Below are positions 34,925 through 43,257 of a DNA stretch of 64,000 nucleotides, piece after piece; positions within the stretch are counted from its first letter, which is position 1; each line of letters begins with the position of its first letter. The stretch comes from Sphaerisporangium corydalis (GTDB taxonomy: Bacteria > Actinomycetota > Actinomycetes > Streptosporangiales > Streptosporangiaceae): NCBI RefSeq assembly GCF_025506355.1, contig NZ_JANZYP010000007.1, forward strand, positions 1-64,000, in the 5' to 3' direction. The notes under the pieces are model-generated. The model searched no databases, was not told the DNA's origin, and saw only the letters and a list, made by a program, of their open reading frames with translations. Made by a program: the position numbers and the translations under genes.

Positions 34925-36414
34925 CCCTCGGCGCCGGGGCCGCTGTGGTCCTCGTGGCCGGTCGCTTCGTTCTCTCCGGTCGTTTCGTTCCGGTCGTTCG
35001 GGCTGGTCCGGTCGTTCCGGTCGTTCCGGTCGTTCCGGTCGTTCCGGTCGCTCTGGTCGTTCGGGGTGGCCGGGGTGGACGGGTCGGCGGTGGGTTCGCG
35101 ACGGGACGGGATCCACCACATCTGCCCGCCGGTGATCTCGTGGTAGACGTCGAGCAGGTCCTTGCCGGTGGTCACGCTTCGGGACTCCGCCGCCGCCCAG
35201 GTGTACACGCCGCGCGACATCACCGACGTCTCCTCCTGCACCCGGAGCGTGTACACGCGCGCCCGGACCTCGTGCACCTTGTGGTCGGCCGGATCCGCCT
35301 GCATCGCCAGCTCGGAGAGCTGGCAGGCCAGCCGGAGATCCCCCTGCGCGGCGGCCCTGGCGGCCCGCGCGGCGAGCGCGCCCGCGCCTCCGGCCAGCTC
35401 GGCGAGCGCCCCGGCGAGCACGTTGTCCGGCGCCGGCTTGAGGTGCGCGGGATTGCCGTCGTGCCAGCCGCCGTACAGCCGCCAGATGTTGCGCACGACG
35501 AACTCCGGCTCGTCGTAGTACGGCTGGAGGTAGGGCAGCCCAGAAAGCGCCTCGGGCGGCCTCACGATGTGGATGATCTCGTCGAGGCGGGCCCCGGCGT
35601 TCATCAGCTCCAGCGTCTGGTCGACCAGGCTGTCCAGATAGTCCGCCGTGTCGGTCAGCGCCTGCCGCACCCGCCCCGCGCCCACGATGGGCAGGCCGTG
35701 ACCCGGGAGCAGCACCTCCGCGTCCAGCGCCGCCATCTTCCGCAGCGCCACCGCCCACTCGTCCGGATACCGCTGGACCTTCTGCGGGTTCCCCGCGTTC
35801 GGGGTGACCCAGATGAACAGGTCACCGGTCAGCAGCACCCCGCGCTCCGGCAGGAACGCCCAGGTCGCGTCGTCGGTCTCCCCCCGGGCGTGCCGCAGGT
35901 CGAACGTCACGTCACCGAGCGAGACGTGCATCTGGTCGCGGTACGTCAGGTCGGGCTGCCGGTAGTTCGTCGGCCAGTTCATCTGCGTGAAGCCGAACTG
36001 CCGCTGGTTGATCACCGTGTTGTACCCGGCGGTCCTGGCGTACCGGGCGAACCGCGCCGCGACCGCCTCGTGCGCGATGACGCTCGGACGCGGGCCGTCC
36101 TCGGCGTCGAACGGATCCATGCCCGCCACGTGGTCGAAGTGCCCATGCGAGAAGACGGCGTAGCGGACTGGCTCGGCCGACCAGGCCCTCATGGCCGCGT
36201 GCATCGTCAACGCGTCCACGTGGTTGCCGGTGTCGAACAGAGCCAGGCCGCCATCGCCACGGATACCGTAGACGTTTCCGAAGGCCGGCCACATCGCCAC
36301 GCCTTCGGCCACCTCCTGCACCCCCCTCGAGCGCAGGTCCCGCAGCGGCACCTCCTGCGGGGTCACCGACCCCCGCCAGACACTGTCCGCGTGGTCAAGG
36401 ATCGATGATGTCAT
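34906..36414 (-). CDS. alkylsulfatase-like metallo-beta-lactamase-fold hydrolase
   Basis: This 502-residue protein has an MBL domain with the zinc motif SHGHFDHVAGMD and VLLTGDLFIW. The alkylsulfatase dimerisation domain follows (PYYDEPEFVVRNIWRLYGGW, then HDGNPAHLKPAP). The usual SCP2-like C-terminal domain of SdsA1 enzymes is absent. In its place is a hydrophilic tail of DRN repeats and Glu/Gly/Asn-rich sequence (last about 50 residues). It probably hydrolyses alkyl sulfate esters or a related substrate. An ATG at 36414 begins the family-like sequence. The tail is encoded by a 9-bp microsatellite. Confidence 0.87.
   Translation of the reverse strand: MTSSILDHADSVWRGSVTPQEVPLRDLRSRGVQEVAEGVAMWPAFGNVYGIRGDGGLALFDTGNHVDALTMHAAMRAWSAEPVRYAVFSHGHFDHVAGMDPFDAEDGPRPSVIAHEAVAARFARYARTAGYNTVINQRQFGFTQMNWPTNYRQPDLTYRDQMHVSLGDVTFDLRHARGETDDATWAFLPERGVLLTGDLFIWVTPNAGNPQKVQRYPDEWAVALRKMAALDAEVLLPGHGLPIVGAGRVRQALTDTADYLDSLVDQTLELMNAGARLDEIIHIVRPPEALSGLPYLQPYYDEPEFVVRNIWRLYGGWHDGNPAHLKPAPDNVLAGALAELAGGAGALAARAARAAAQGDLRLACQLSELAMQADPADHKVHEVRARVYTLRVQEETSVMSRGVYTWAAAESRSVTTGKDLLDVYHEITGGQMWWIPSRREPTADPSTPATPNDQSDRNDRNDRNDRNDRTSPNDRNETTGENEATGHEDHSGPGAEGQRNEE
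34990..35067. repeat. 9-bp tandem repeat coding the DRN tail
   Basis: GTTCCGGTC-type 9-mers repeat about seven times inside the 3' end of the alkylsulfatase-like gene, encoding Asp-Arg-Asn on the minus strand. The repeat length keeps frame, so copy number can change without truncation. Confidence 0.8.
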
Positions 36415-36528
36415 GCGCAAAGCCTGCCGCCTGCGGCCCCCGCGGCATCAGTAGGGAGATCCCTACACCTCGGATCTTCACCCGTGGCCGACCTTGGCAC
36501 GACGCGCGCAAGGGTGCTCAGAGGGATG

Positions 36529-36890
36529 GACGACCCAGCGCGCGTTCAGGCTCAAATACTTCGTTGGGCACGGGATTCCCCCCACCCGGCACCCGGTTGG
36601 GTGGTCAAGCAGTTGATGCCCACCCAAAAACACACCCCCATATGAGAGAGCACCCAACTCCCGGATTGGTTGAGCACCCCAACCTCGGGATCGGGGGGCG
36701 CTCAACCCCCGGACCAGGAGCACTCAACTCCCGGATCGGTTGAGCACCCCAACCTCGGGACGGGGAAGCGCTCAATCCCGGGATCCGGGGAGTGCCCAAT
36801 CCCCGGGATCGGGGGAGCGCCCAGCCCTCGGGATCGGGGGGCGTTCAACCCCGGGACCGGAAGGAAGCGCTTCACCCCCGGGCTCAGGTC
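36529..36890 (+). repeat. dispersed structured repeat, copy 1 (head plus iterons)
   Basis: The head (36529-36639) contains the conserved core at 36580-36639 with the parts CCACCC, GGGTGG, TCAA-GCAG-TTGA and a second CCACCC. An array of 8-9 imperfect repeats of about 24-27 bp (AACCCCGGGACC-type, to about 36890) follows. The same head occurs at 41249, 41698 and 46671 (the last two inverted). The gap 36415-37040 holds no supported gene. Confidence 0.8.
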
Positions 36891-37040
36891 GGCGGGTGCG
36901 CAGGATGGTCGCCTTGGCGAGCGTCAGGGCCTTGGGAGCGTCAGGGGAGCTTGGTGGTAGGGCTTGGCGGGAGGTGGCGGGTGGGTGCCGGGGGGTCAGG
37001 GTAGGGCTCGGTGGGTTGTGGACTGCGCGGTGAATAAATC

Positions 37041-37478
37041 TCATGCCGGTCGGGGTGCCCAGAGCAGGGCGAGGAGGAGGATCTGGGCGGCTCCGATGAT
37101 CGGGATGACGACATGGAACATCGGCGAGGACGTCCAGGAGAAAGCGCTGAACACGATGGACAGCACCTGGGAGGCCGTGGTCAACCGGCGGGTCCACAGT
37201 CGTGCGGTGGCCAGCTTCCACACCAGCAGTGCGCACAGCGCCAGCAGGACGCCATGGAACACCGCTCCGGAAGTCACGGCGATGTCGGCGGACCGCGAGA
37301 CCTCGGCCGCGCCGAACCCCGGGTGCTGGGCAGCGATCTCGTTCCGTAACTCTCCCTGACGTGCCCACATCACCACGGGCACCACCAGGTGGCTGACCGC
37401 GACGGCGGCGAGCAGGGCCCGTGCCAGTTGGACGGGTGCCGGTACCGGCGGAACGCGAGTAGTGGCGGTGGCCTCCAT
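37041..37478 (-). CDS. small membrane protein in a MarR operon
   Basis: This 145-residue protein has four hydrophobic segments (around LLAAVAVSHLVVPVVMW, a GAVFHGVLLALCALLVW stretch, a QVLSIVFSAFSW stretch and IPIIGAAQILLLALLW). I do not recognise a named family. AGGAG precedes the ATG at 37478, and the MarR stop lies two bases upstream, so the two are co-transcribed. It may be a transporter or membrane sensor controlled by the MarR protein. Confidence 0.7.
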   Translation of the reverse strand: MEATATTRVPPVPAPVQLARALLAAVAVSHLVVPVVMWARQGELRNEIAAQHPGFGAAEVSRSADIAVTSGAVFHGVLLALCALLVWKLATARLWTRRLTTASQVLSIVFSAFSWTSSPMFHVVIPIIGAAQILLLALLWAPRPA

Positions 37479-37480
37479 AT

Positions 37481-37990
37481 CTAGTTCTCCTCTTGTTCGA
37501 TGTTCGTCGGACGGCGTGCCCGGCGCCACCGGGGGCCCGTCCCGGAGGGGGTCGCGTCGGCGGCGGTGTCGCCGTGCCGCGCCCAGGCCTCGTTGAGGCG
37601 GGTGATCAACTCCCGCGCTGTGGCCACGTCCTCGTCCGGCCAGTCGGCGATGACCTTCGAGAACACGGCGGCCCCGGCCTGGATGGTGGTGTCGATCTCG
37701 GCGCGGCCGCTTTCGGTCTGCCGTACCAAGAAGGTGCGGGAGTCGGTCGGATCGGGCTCCACCGCGACCTGTCCCGCCCGTTCCAGCGCGGAGAGGTGGC
37801 GGCTGGTCGCCGACGCGGTGAGGCCGATCTCGGCGGCGATCGCGCTCGGGCGGACGGGCCCCCGGGCGGCCACCGTCCCCAGCACCCGGACCCTGGTCAG
37901 GTCGAGACGCCGGGAGATCCGGCGGTGTCCCTGGTCGATGAGTTCCATGACCGCTTGAGCCAATTCTACGCGATCATTTCGTTGCGTCAT
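37481..37990 (-). CDS. MarR-family transcriptional regulator
   Basis: The 169-residue protein carries a MarR winged helix (LTRVRVLGTVAARGPVRPSA, then IAAEIGLTASATSRHLSALE, with the wing around RTFLVRQTESG). It is co-transcribed with a small membrane protein. An inverted repeat with TCATTTC and GAAATGA arms (37974-37997) is centred on its own start codon, suggesting autorepression. The ligand is unknown. Confidence 0.9.
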   Translation of the reverse strand: MTQRNDRVELAQAVMELIDQGHRRISRRLDLTRVRVLGTVAARGPVRPSAIAAEIGLTASATSRHLSALERAGQVAVEPDPTDSRTFLVRQTESGRAEIDTTIQAGAAVFSKVIADWPDEDVATARELITRLNEAWARHGDTAADATPSGTGPRWRRARRPTNIEQEEN

Positions 37991-37997
37991 GAAATGA
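37974..37997. promoter_or_regulatory. inverted repeat over the marR start
   Basis: TCATTTC and GAAATGA (7-bp perfect arms, 10-base spacer) flank the start codon at 37988-37990. The position fits autogenous repression by the MarR protein. Confidence 0.55.
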
Positions 37998-38126
37998 AAT
38001 TATCACGCATGATCGCTGACAGGAGGTTCCAGGGGTAGAAGCGACAGGTGTCGGTTCGCAGCCGGACTGGCGAACCTGTCCGCCGCGGTGGCGAGAAGGT
38101 GGCGCGTTCTCACTGGAAAAGGCGAA

Positions 38127-38161
38127 AAGGGCCCCCTCGGGGTGAAGCAGGGGGCCCTCTT
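38127..38161 (-). terminator. terminator of the aldo/keto reductase gene
   Basis: AAGGGCCCCCT pairs with AGGGGGCCCT. On the minus strand the stem runs into CCTTTTCGCC. It lies about 90 bases after the aldo/keto reductase stop at 38251. Confidence 0.8.
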
Positions 38162-38250
38162 CGTCCGTGCGGCGACGCTGAGCTGGGGCGTAGCGGTTCA
38201 GGGCCCCGGCCCAAGGCTTAGGTGATGAGGTGCCTGGGTGGGGTGCGGGG

Positions 38251-39264
38251 TCAGGCCGCGTTGTGCTGACCGTTGACCGGAGGGGTCACGGTGCATCGAC
38301 TGGTGGCGTTCAAGCGGGCCGAGACGGGTTCGGGAAGGTTGAACGCCAGGCTGGCGAGGTTCGCGGCCAGTTGCTCGGTTGAGCGTGGGCCGACGATCAC
38401 TGAGGTGATCGCGGGTTGATCGCTGAGCCAGGCCAGCGCAACGGTCGGCGCGGTCGTTTTCAGTTCGGCGGCGACGGCTGCGACTTCGTCGGCGATGTCG
38501 AAGTGCTGTTCGGCCAGTAGGCCGCTGACGAACGCGCGTGCCATTGGGCTGGGCATCGCAGCCCACTGAGCGAGCCTCGATCCTTCGGTCGGCGCGGTAC
38601 CTCGCTGGTATCGTCCCGCGAGCAGTCCACTGCCGAGTGGGCTGTAGGCGAGGATGCCGAGCCCGTATTGCCGGCAGGCGGGGATGATTTCAGCTTCTAT
38701 GGCGCGCATGATCAGGGAGTAGTTGGCTTGCAGGCTGATGAAGGGCGTGCCGCTGGTGCGCTGCGCGGCCCATTGGGCGGTGATGATGCCTGCGGCGGTG
38801 AAGTTCGAGCAGCCCAGGTAACGGACTTTGCCGGAGCGTACGAAGTCGTCAAGCGCCGCCATGGTTTCTTCGGCCGGGGTGTCCGGGTCCGGGACATGGC
38901 ACTGGTACAGGTCGATGTAGTCGGTGCCCAGTCGGCGCAGGCTGTCCTCCAGGGCGCGTGTCAGGTGCGCGCGGGACAGGCCTCGGTTGTTGGGTCCGTC
39001 GCCTTGCGGTGCTGCCCCTTTGGTGGCCAGGACGACCTCGGCTCGGCGGTGCGCGATGGCTCGGCCCACGACTTCTTCGCTGGTGCCACCTCGGTAGGTG
39101 TCGGCGGTGTCGATGAAGTTGTGACCGGCGTCGAGGAACGCGTCGATGATTCGCCGGGCTTCGGGTTCCGGGGTCGGGGCTTGCGGGTCGCTGCCGAAGT
39201 TCATCGTGCCCAGGCATACCCGGGAGACGCGGAGGCCGGATCGGCCCAGTGTCGTGTAGTCCAT
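38251..39264 (-). CDS. aldo/keto reductase
   Basis: The 337-residue protein starts MDYTTLGRSGLRVSRVCLGT and has the AKR tetrad in context: FIDTADTYRGG (Asp and Tyr), VLATKGAAPQ (Lys) and IDLYQCHVPD (His). The NADPH-binding end VIVGPRSTEQLAANL is present. It reduces aldehydes or ketones with NADPH. GAGGG precedes the ATG at 39264. It is divergent from a TetR gene; two GGAATC/GATTCC palindromes lie between them, so repression by that TetR is likely. Confidence 0.92.
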   Translation of the reverse strand: MDYTTLGRSGLRVSRVCLGTMNFGSDPQAPTPEPEARRIIDAFLDAGHNFIDTADTYRGGTSEEVVGRAIAHRRAEVVLATKGAAPQGDGPNNRGLSRAHLTRALEDSLRRLGTDYIDLYQCHVPDPDTPAEETMAALDDFVRSGKVRYLGCSNFTAAGIITAQWAAQRTSGTPFISLQANYSLIMRAIEAEIIPACRQYGLGILAYSPLGSGLLAGRYQRGTAPTEGSRLAQWAAMPSPMARAFVSGLLAEQHFDIADEVAAVAAELKTTAPTVALAWLSDQPAITSVIVGPRSTEQLAANLASLAFNLPEPVSARLNATSRCTVTPPVNGQHNAA

Positions 39265-39281
39265 GTCGCCCTCGTAGAATC

Positions 39282-39321
39282 GGAATCGTGATTCCGCTTG
39301 AAGATACGGAACCTGGATTCC
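39282..39321. promoter_or_regulatory. two GGAATC-GATTCC operators
   Basis: GGAATCGTGATTCC (39282-39295) is a perfect palindrome with a two-base centre. GGAACCTGGATTCC (39308-39321) is the same site with one mismatched position, 26 bases further on. Both lie in the 91-bp gap between the aldo/keto reductase and its divergent TetR. Confidence 0.72.
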
Positions 39322-39355
39322 TCTTGTCAACGGCGCTGGACCCCACGGGGTCGGC

Positions 39356-39937
39356 ATGATGCGTTCTGATGCGGCACGCAATCGGGCGAAGGTGCTCGCG
39401 GCTGCCGAGGCGGTGCTCGGCGAACAAGGACCGGCGGCCCGCATGGACGAGATCGCCCGGCGAGCCGGAGTCGGTGTCGGCACCGTCTACCGGCACTTCG
39501 CCACCAAAGAGGCCCTGTACGCGGCCCTTGTCTCGGCCCGTGTCGATCTGCTTCTGCAGGAGGCGGCCCGATTGCGAACGGGCACAGAGCCGCAGACCGC
39601 GTTCTTCACCTTCTTCACGCAGATCGTCGCGGACGCGGCAAGCAAGAAGGCTTTGACCGACGCGTTGCAAGGGGCCGGAGTTGACATCAAGGCAGAGCAA
39701 ACAGACCAGCGAACACAGATGCGCGAGGCGCTGGCGGACCTCCTGCACGGCGCTCAGCGCGTAGGCGCCATACGTCCCGACGTGGGCATGCCCGAGATCC
39801 TCGCCCTGCTACGGGGGGCAAGCATGGCGGCGGAAACCGGCGAGTACTCCGGCCCGGTCCTCGACCGCGCGGTCGCCGTCCTGTTCGACGGCTTGCGACC
39901 GTCGGCGATCTCTACGGCGCCCATGCCACCGGCATGA
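39356..39937 (+). CDS. TetR-family repressor of the aldo/keto reductase
   Basis: The 193-residue protein has a TetR helix-turn-helix (ARMDEIARRAGVGVGTVYRH, then FATKEALYAAL) at residues about 28-62 and a SBD-type C-terminal domain. It is divergent from the aldo/keto reductase with two matching palindromes between them. Two consecutive ATGs at 39356 and 39359 could both serve. The ligand may be an aldehyde or other reactive carbonyl by analogy with similar pairs (inference). Confidence 0.9.
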   Translation: MMRSDAARNRAKVLAAAEAVLGEQGPAARMDEIARRAGVGVGTVYRHFATKEALYAALVSARVDLLLQEAARLRTGTEPQTAFFTFFTQIVADAASKKALTDALQGAGVDIKAEQTDQRTQMREALADLLHGAQRVGAIRPDVGMPEILALLRGASMAAETGEYSGPVLDRAVAVLFDGLRPSAISTAPMPPA

Positions 39938-40238
39938 GCGCACCCGTTCCGGCCTCGGACAAGTGAGAGAGGATGGCTAGTGACGACAGCACCGCAACCT
40001 GGCGAACCGCGGCTCAGCCCCGGTCCGCCTCGCCAGTTCAGTCGAGAGGCGACGACAGTGCCAACCGATCAAGTCTTTCGTCACGGCCGGGGAACGGCGC
40101 CGCGGCCCCCACCTCGACGGTCGTCGAAGTGATCACCGGTCACCCCGCCCACACCTTCGCCCAATGGGCGAAGGACACGCCGCCGACTTCCGCTGAAAGA
40201 CTCAGCCGGCCGGAACAGGTGCTGAAGGGGGACTTGAG
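39938..40238. other. intergenic region, no supported gene
   Basis: These 301 bases between the TetR and the YdjC-like gene contain an open frame from 39973 (preceded by GAGAGG) that runs into the next gene in another frame. Its product is a low-complexity Ser/Arg/Thr-rich sequence without family features, so I do not call it. Confidence 0.45.
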
Positions 40239-41138
40239 ATGGAGCCGAGTGGTGCGGGGGCCGCGGGGTTGGGGTTTCCCTCCGGGGCTCGGGTGCTCAT
40301 CGTCAACAACGACGACTTCGGGATGTATCACGCGATCAACGCGGCGGTCATCGAGTCGATCGAGAAGGGGATCGCCAGTTCGTGCAGTCTGATGGTGCCG
40401 TGTCCATGGGCGCGGCACGCGATGCACCTGCTCCGTGAACGGCCGGAGATCCCGTTCGGGATTCATCTCACGTTGTTCTGCGACACGACCCACTATGGGT
40501 GGGGGCCGCTGACCGCGAAGGAGAAGGTGCCGTCCCTTCTGGACGAGAATGGCGAGCTGTTCACGCCCGCTCAGGTTCCCGAGCTGCTCGCCCAGGCCCG
40601 TCTGGACCAGGTGGAGGTGGAGTTTCGGGCACAGGTAGAGGTTGTGCTCGGCGCCGGGCTGGCGCCCACCCACCTGGACTGGCACTGCCTGGCCGACGGG
40701 GGACGCGCGGACGTCTTCGACCTGACCGTGGCCCTGGCCGACGAGTACGGCCTGGCGGTACGGGCTTGGCTCGAACCCGCACGCCAGAAGCTACGGCGAA
40801 GGGGTCTTCCAGTCGTCGACCACGACTTCCTGGACAGCTTCCGCCTCGATCTCGGCGACAAGCAGGCCCGCTACGCCGAACTACTGCGCGCCCTGCCGCC
40901 CGGCCTGACCGAATGGGCGGTACACCCCGGCCTGGGCGACTCCGAGTCCCAGGCGATCGACCCCGGCTGGCGCGTCCGCCAAACCGACCACGATTTTCTC
41001 ACGTCCCCACAAGCCCGCGAGATCCTCCACCAAGAACGCATCATCGTGACCGACTACCGAACCCTCCAACGAAGATGGTCCCAAACCTCAGCCCACTCAC
41101 CAGGCCAGCCGGCTCTGGATACTCCTCAGGCTCTTTAA
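40239..41138 (+). CDS. YdjC/ChbG-type carbohydrate deacetylase
   Basis: The 299-residue protein belongs to the YdjC family of metal-dependent deacetylases (ChbG removes acetyl from chitooligosaccharides). Metal- and substrate-site motifs are visible: IVNNDDFGMYHAIN (Asp pair), GIHLTLFCD (His), PTHLDWHCLADGG and WAVHPGLGDSES. GGGGGA lies before the ATG. It stands alone, with no chitobiose transporter next to it. A copy of the dispersed repeat starts about 75 bases after its stop. Confidence 0.9.
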   Translation: MEPSGAGAAGLGFPSGARVLIVNNDDFGMYHAINAAVIESIEKGIASSCSLMVPCPWARHAMHLLRERPEIPFGIHLTLFCDTTHYGWGPLTAKEKVPSLLDENGELFTPAQVPELLAQARLDQVEVEFRAQVEVVLGAGLAPTHLDWHCLADGGRADVFDLTVALADEYGLAVRAWLEPARQKLRRRGLPVVDHDFLDSFRLDLGDKQARYAELLRALPPGLTEWAVHPGLGDSESQAIDPGWRVRQTDHDFLTSPQAREILHQERIIVTDYRTLQRRWSQTSAHSPGQPALDTPQAL

Positions 41139-41213
41139 TTCCTCTAGCCCAGCCCCCTGGAGGCTCTCTCCATCGTCCACTGCGAATCGATTCTGGGGGA
41201 GCTTGGACCTGTC

Positions 41214-41310
41214 ACATCCAAGCCAAACGTCGGTGAGCGCGGGATTTTCCCCACCCGGCACCCAGTTGGGTGGTCAAGCAGTTGATGCCCGCCCAAGAAC
41301 ACACCCCCGG
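41214..41310 (+). repeat. dispersed structured repeat, copy 2 (head)
   Basis: The conserved core lies at 41249-41308. The second arm reads CCGCCC instead of CCACCC, which still pairs with GGGTGG through a G-U wobble. The TCAA-GCAG-TTGA inner stem is intact. Only a short, decayed iteron tail follows. It points toward copy 3. Confidence 0.8.
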
Positions 41311-41434
41311 ACCGACGGGCGCCTCATCACCGGCTCAGCCCGATCGGTGTTCAGGCTCGCTGCGGTGGTGCGAGAACGAGCAACACGAACAATCGCTAGC
41401 CGGCCCCTGCCCACTTCCCGGCTGAGCCGGGGGG

Positions 41435-41747
41435 TTAAGCGCTTCCGGTCCGAGCGATGGCCGCTGCCTGGTCCCGCGGGTTATCCGCTCCCCGTCCGGG
41501 GTTGGGCGCTGCCCGTTCCTGCGGGTTAGCCGATGCTTGGTCCCTGGGGTTGGGCAGTTCCGGTCCGGGGGTAGGGCGCTGCCTGGTCCTGCAGGTTGGC
41601 CGCTGCCCGTCCGGGGGGTTAGGCGCTGCCCGGTCCCGGGAGTTTGTTGTTGGGTGGGCATCAAGTGCTTGACCACCCAATTGGGTGCCGGGTGGGGGAA
41701 ATTCCTCTCCCACCGCAGTTTTGGTTTGGATGCGCGCTGGGTCGTTC
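41435..41747 (-). repeat. dispersed structured repeat, copy 3 (head plus iterons)
   Basis: Read on the minus strand, the head runs from 41747 to 41646 (GACCCAGCGCGC, then the core with GGGTGG, TCAA-GCAC-TTGA and CCACCC). Seven to eight iterons of about 25 bp continue to 41435. It is inverted relative to copy 2. Together copies 2 and 3 fill most of the 700-base gap 41139-41839, which has no supported gene. Confidence 0.8.
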
Positions 41748-41839
41748 ACTATACGAAGGTGTCAGTGTGGATACACGCGTAGGGCTGGGCCAGCCTGGGA
41801 TCGCCTTCAGATTGGGCGGTCCTATTGCTGCCTGTAAGG

Positions 41840-42043
41840 TCAGCTAGGGATGTCGCCGGTCTTTATGCTGGTCAGGAACCTGGACCATTCACCCGGTAGG
41901 AACATCAGGTTCGCACTATGCGGATCTTTGCTGTCCCTGACTCCGATGCTGCCGGGTACGCCCGTAGCGACCTCGACGCACTGGCCCGAGTCGCTACTGT
42001 AACTGCTCTTACGCCACCGTGCGCTCCAAAGGTCATCCGCCAA
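41840..42043 (-). CDS. DUF397 protein
   Basis: This 67-residue DUF397 protein has the family pattern W-R-KSSYS...GQCVEVA...IGVRDSKDP...W-FL. DUF397 proteins usually follow XRE/DUF5753 regulators in actinomycetes and are thought to act with them in development or as toxin-antitoxin-like pairs (role unsettled). The start is a TTG, the first available codon after an in-frame stop. The sequence around the start (GTGAACCAAATTGGCG) duplicates that of the DUF397 gene at 42471, so this is probably a tandem duplicate. Confidence 0.82.
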   Translation of the reverse strand: MADDLWSARWRKSSYSSDSGQCVEVATGVPGSIGVRDSKDPHSANLMFLPGEWSRFLTSIKTGDIPS

Positions 42044-42267
42044 TTTGGTTCACCGTCCCTCGACAGTTGGAATGTCTGTGTGAGACGGTAGCGGATCCGT
42101 GACTAACCTGACAGGGCGAAGATATCCCGAGATACCGGTCAGCAGTGATTGTCGTTTCCACTGTTCGTACCGATTGGTCACCTCACAAGGTGCCGAGTTC
42201 GCTGGTAGACGTGGGAGATCCCTTATGGGGCGGGGCTCGCAGGGGGCTATCGAAGTGGATCGATGGG

Positions 42268-42471
42268 TCAGGTGGGGAAGTTGCCGGATTTTATGCTGGT
42301 TAGGAATTTAGACCATTCATCAGGTACGAGCGCCAGGATCGCGCCGGACGGATCTTTGCTGTCTCTGACTCCGATGACGCCAGGCACGCTCAGGGTGACT
42401 TCGATGCAATTCCCCTGATCGGCGCTGAAGCTGCTCTTACGCCACCGTGCGCTCCGAAGGTCGCTCGCCAA
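42268..42471 (-). CDS. DUF397 protein, first copy
   Basis: The 67-residue DUF397 protein (W-R-KSSFSADQGNCIEV, then GVRDSKDPSG) is about 65% identical to the copy at 41840. Its TTG start lies inside the end of the upstream DUF5753 fragment (35-base overlap), so it was part of the usual XRE-DUF397 operon. Confidence 0.82.
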   Translation of the reverse strand: MASDLRSARWRKSSFSADQGNCIEVTLSVPGVIGVRDSKDPSGAILALVPDEWSKFLTSIKSGNFPT

Positions 42472-42700
42472 TTTGGTTCACCGCTTCCTCTATGAGTCGG
42501 AGTGACTGTTTGAACGGTACGGCTTCGGCCCTGATCGCGTCATACCGAAGGATGAGATCGGCGATCAACTGGCGATCGTCGAAGGTGCGTCCGACAGGTT
42601 GCGCGTCGGCGTAGGGGTACCCGTTCCGTTCGGCGATGATGAATCCACCCATCAGACCGCAGTGCGGCCGCGCTTCGTAAGGCACAAGCTGAATCGTCAC
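42437..42700 (-). pseudogene. C-terminal part of DUF5753 regulator (frameshifted)
   Basis: The 87-residue reading frame starts with a GTG that overlaps the stop of the XRE fragment (GTGA). It carries the second half of a DUF5753 domain: VTIQLVPYEARPHCGLMGGF, then FDDRQLIADLILRYDAIRAE and the terminal SLRLIEEAV. Intact DUF5753 proteins read continuously through this point. It is either a single-base frameshift or a coupled split gene; I favour a frameshift. Confidence 0.7.
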
Positions 42701-43257
42701 CTGAGGTGCTCGGCGACCTCAAGGAGAAAGATCAGTTGCTCGCGCATGATCTGCATGCTCCCGATGACGTGGCGGATAACGTCCTCATCAATGATCACGT
42801 TGAGGGTGGGTGGCTTCTCGCGGTGGAGTAGTGCCTGCCGTTGCATACGGTTCGTCAGGCGCTCCTCCAGCTCCTCTGCAGTGATACCCGGCCAGGTTGC
42901 CAGGACCTTCTGGGCGTAAGCCGGCGTTTGGAGCAAGCCGGGGACGACTACCGGCTGCCAGGTTCGGAGACTGGCGGCGTCGTCTTCCTCCTCCAGCCAT
43001 GGGCGGAGGTATTCCGGTGCCTTGTTCCAGGTGGTGGCGGAGTACAGCCTGATCATGGCGCCTTCGAGGCCGAGGGCGCGGTCGCATAGTTCGGCGAACT
43101 GCTTCGACGGGGGGCGCCTGTTCATCTCGACCATGTTGACCATGGAGTCGGAGTACCCGATGCGGTCGCCGAGTTCCCGCTGGGTGAGTTGCGCCGCCCG
43201 CCGGTGGCGATGCAGCTCGAAGGCGAAGAGGGCGCGCGGGGACTCGTAAGGATCCAC
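42697..43257 (-). CDS. XRE-family regulator, N-terminal part (frameshifted DUF5753)
   Basis: This frame carries the XRE helix-turn-helix (LTQRELGDRIGYSDSMVNMV) and the first half of DUF5753 (WLEEEDDAASLRTWQPVVVP, then GLLQTPAYAQKVL), ending at MREQLIFLLEVAEHLR. The remainder of the domain continues in the -1 frame at 42700. The GTG at 43257 (VDPYESPRALF) is the family-like start. The complete regulator would be about 270 residues. The upstream extension to 43410 is not conserved. Confidence 0.78.
   Translation of the reverse strand: MDPYESPRALFAFELHRHRRAAQLTQRELGDRIGYSDSMVNMVEMNRRPPSKQFAELCDRALGLEGAMIRLYSATTWNKAPEYLRPWLEEEDDAASLRTWQPVVVPGLLQTPAYAQKVLATWPGITAEELEERLTNRMQRQALLHREKPPTLNVIIDEDVIRHVIGSMQIMREQLIFLLEVAEHLR

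Noticed and set aside
39973-40392. Possible 139-residue protein after the TetR gene
   Set aside because: Low-complexity composition, no domain, and it overlaps the well-supported YdjC-like gene by about 150 bases in another frame.
36405-41749. Short ORFs sharing a PPGTxLGGQAVDAHP peptide in the repeat copies
   Set aside because: The differences among copies fall at first and second codon positions as often as third, and the reading frames lack starts with ribosome-binding sites. The DNA element, not a peptide, is conserved.
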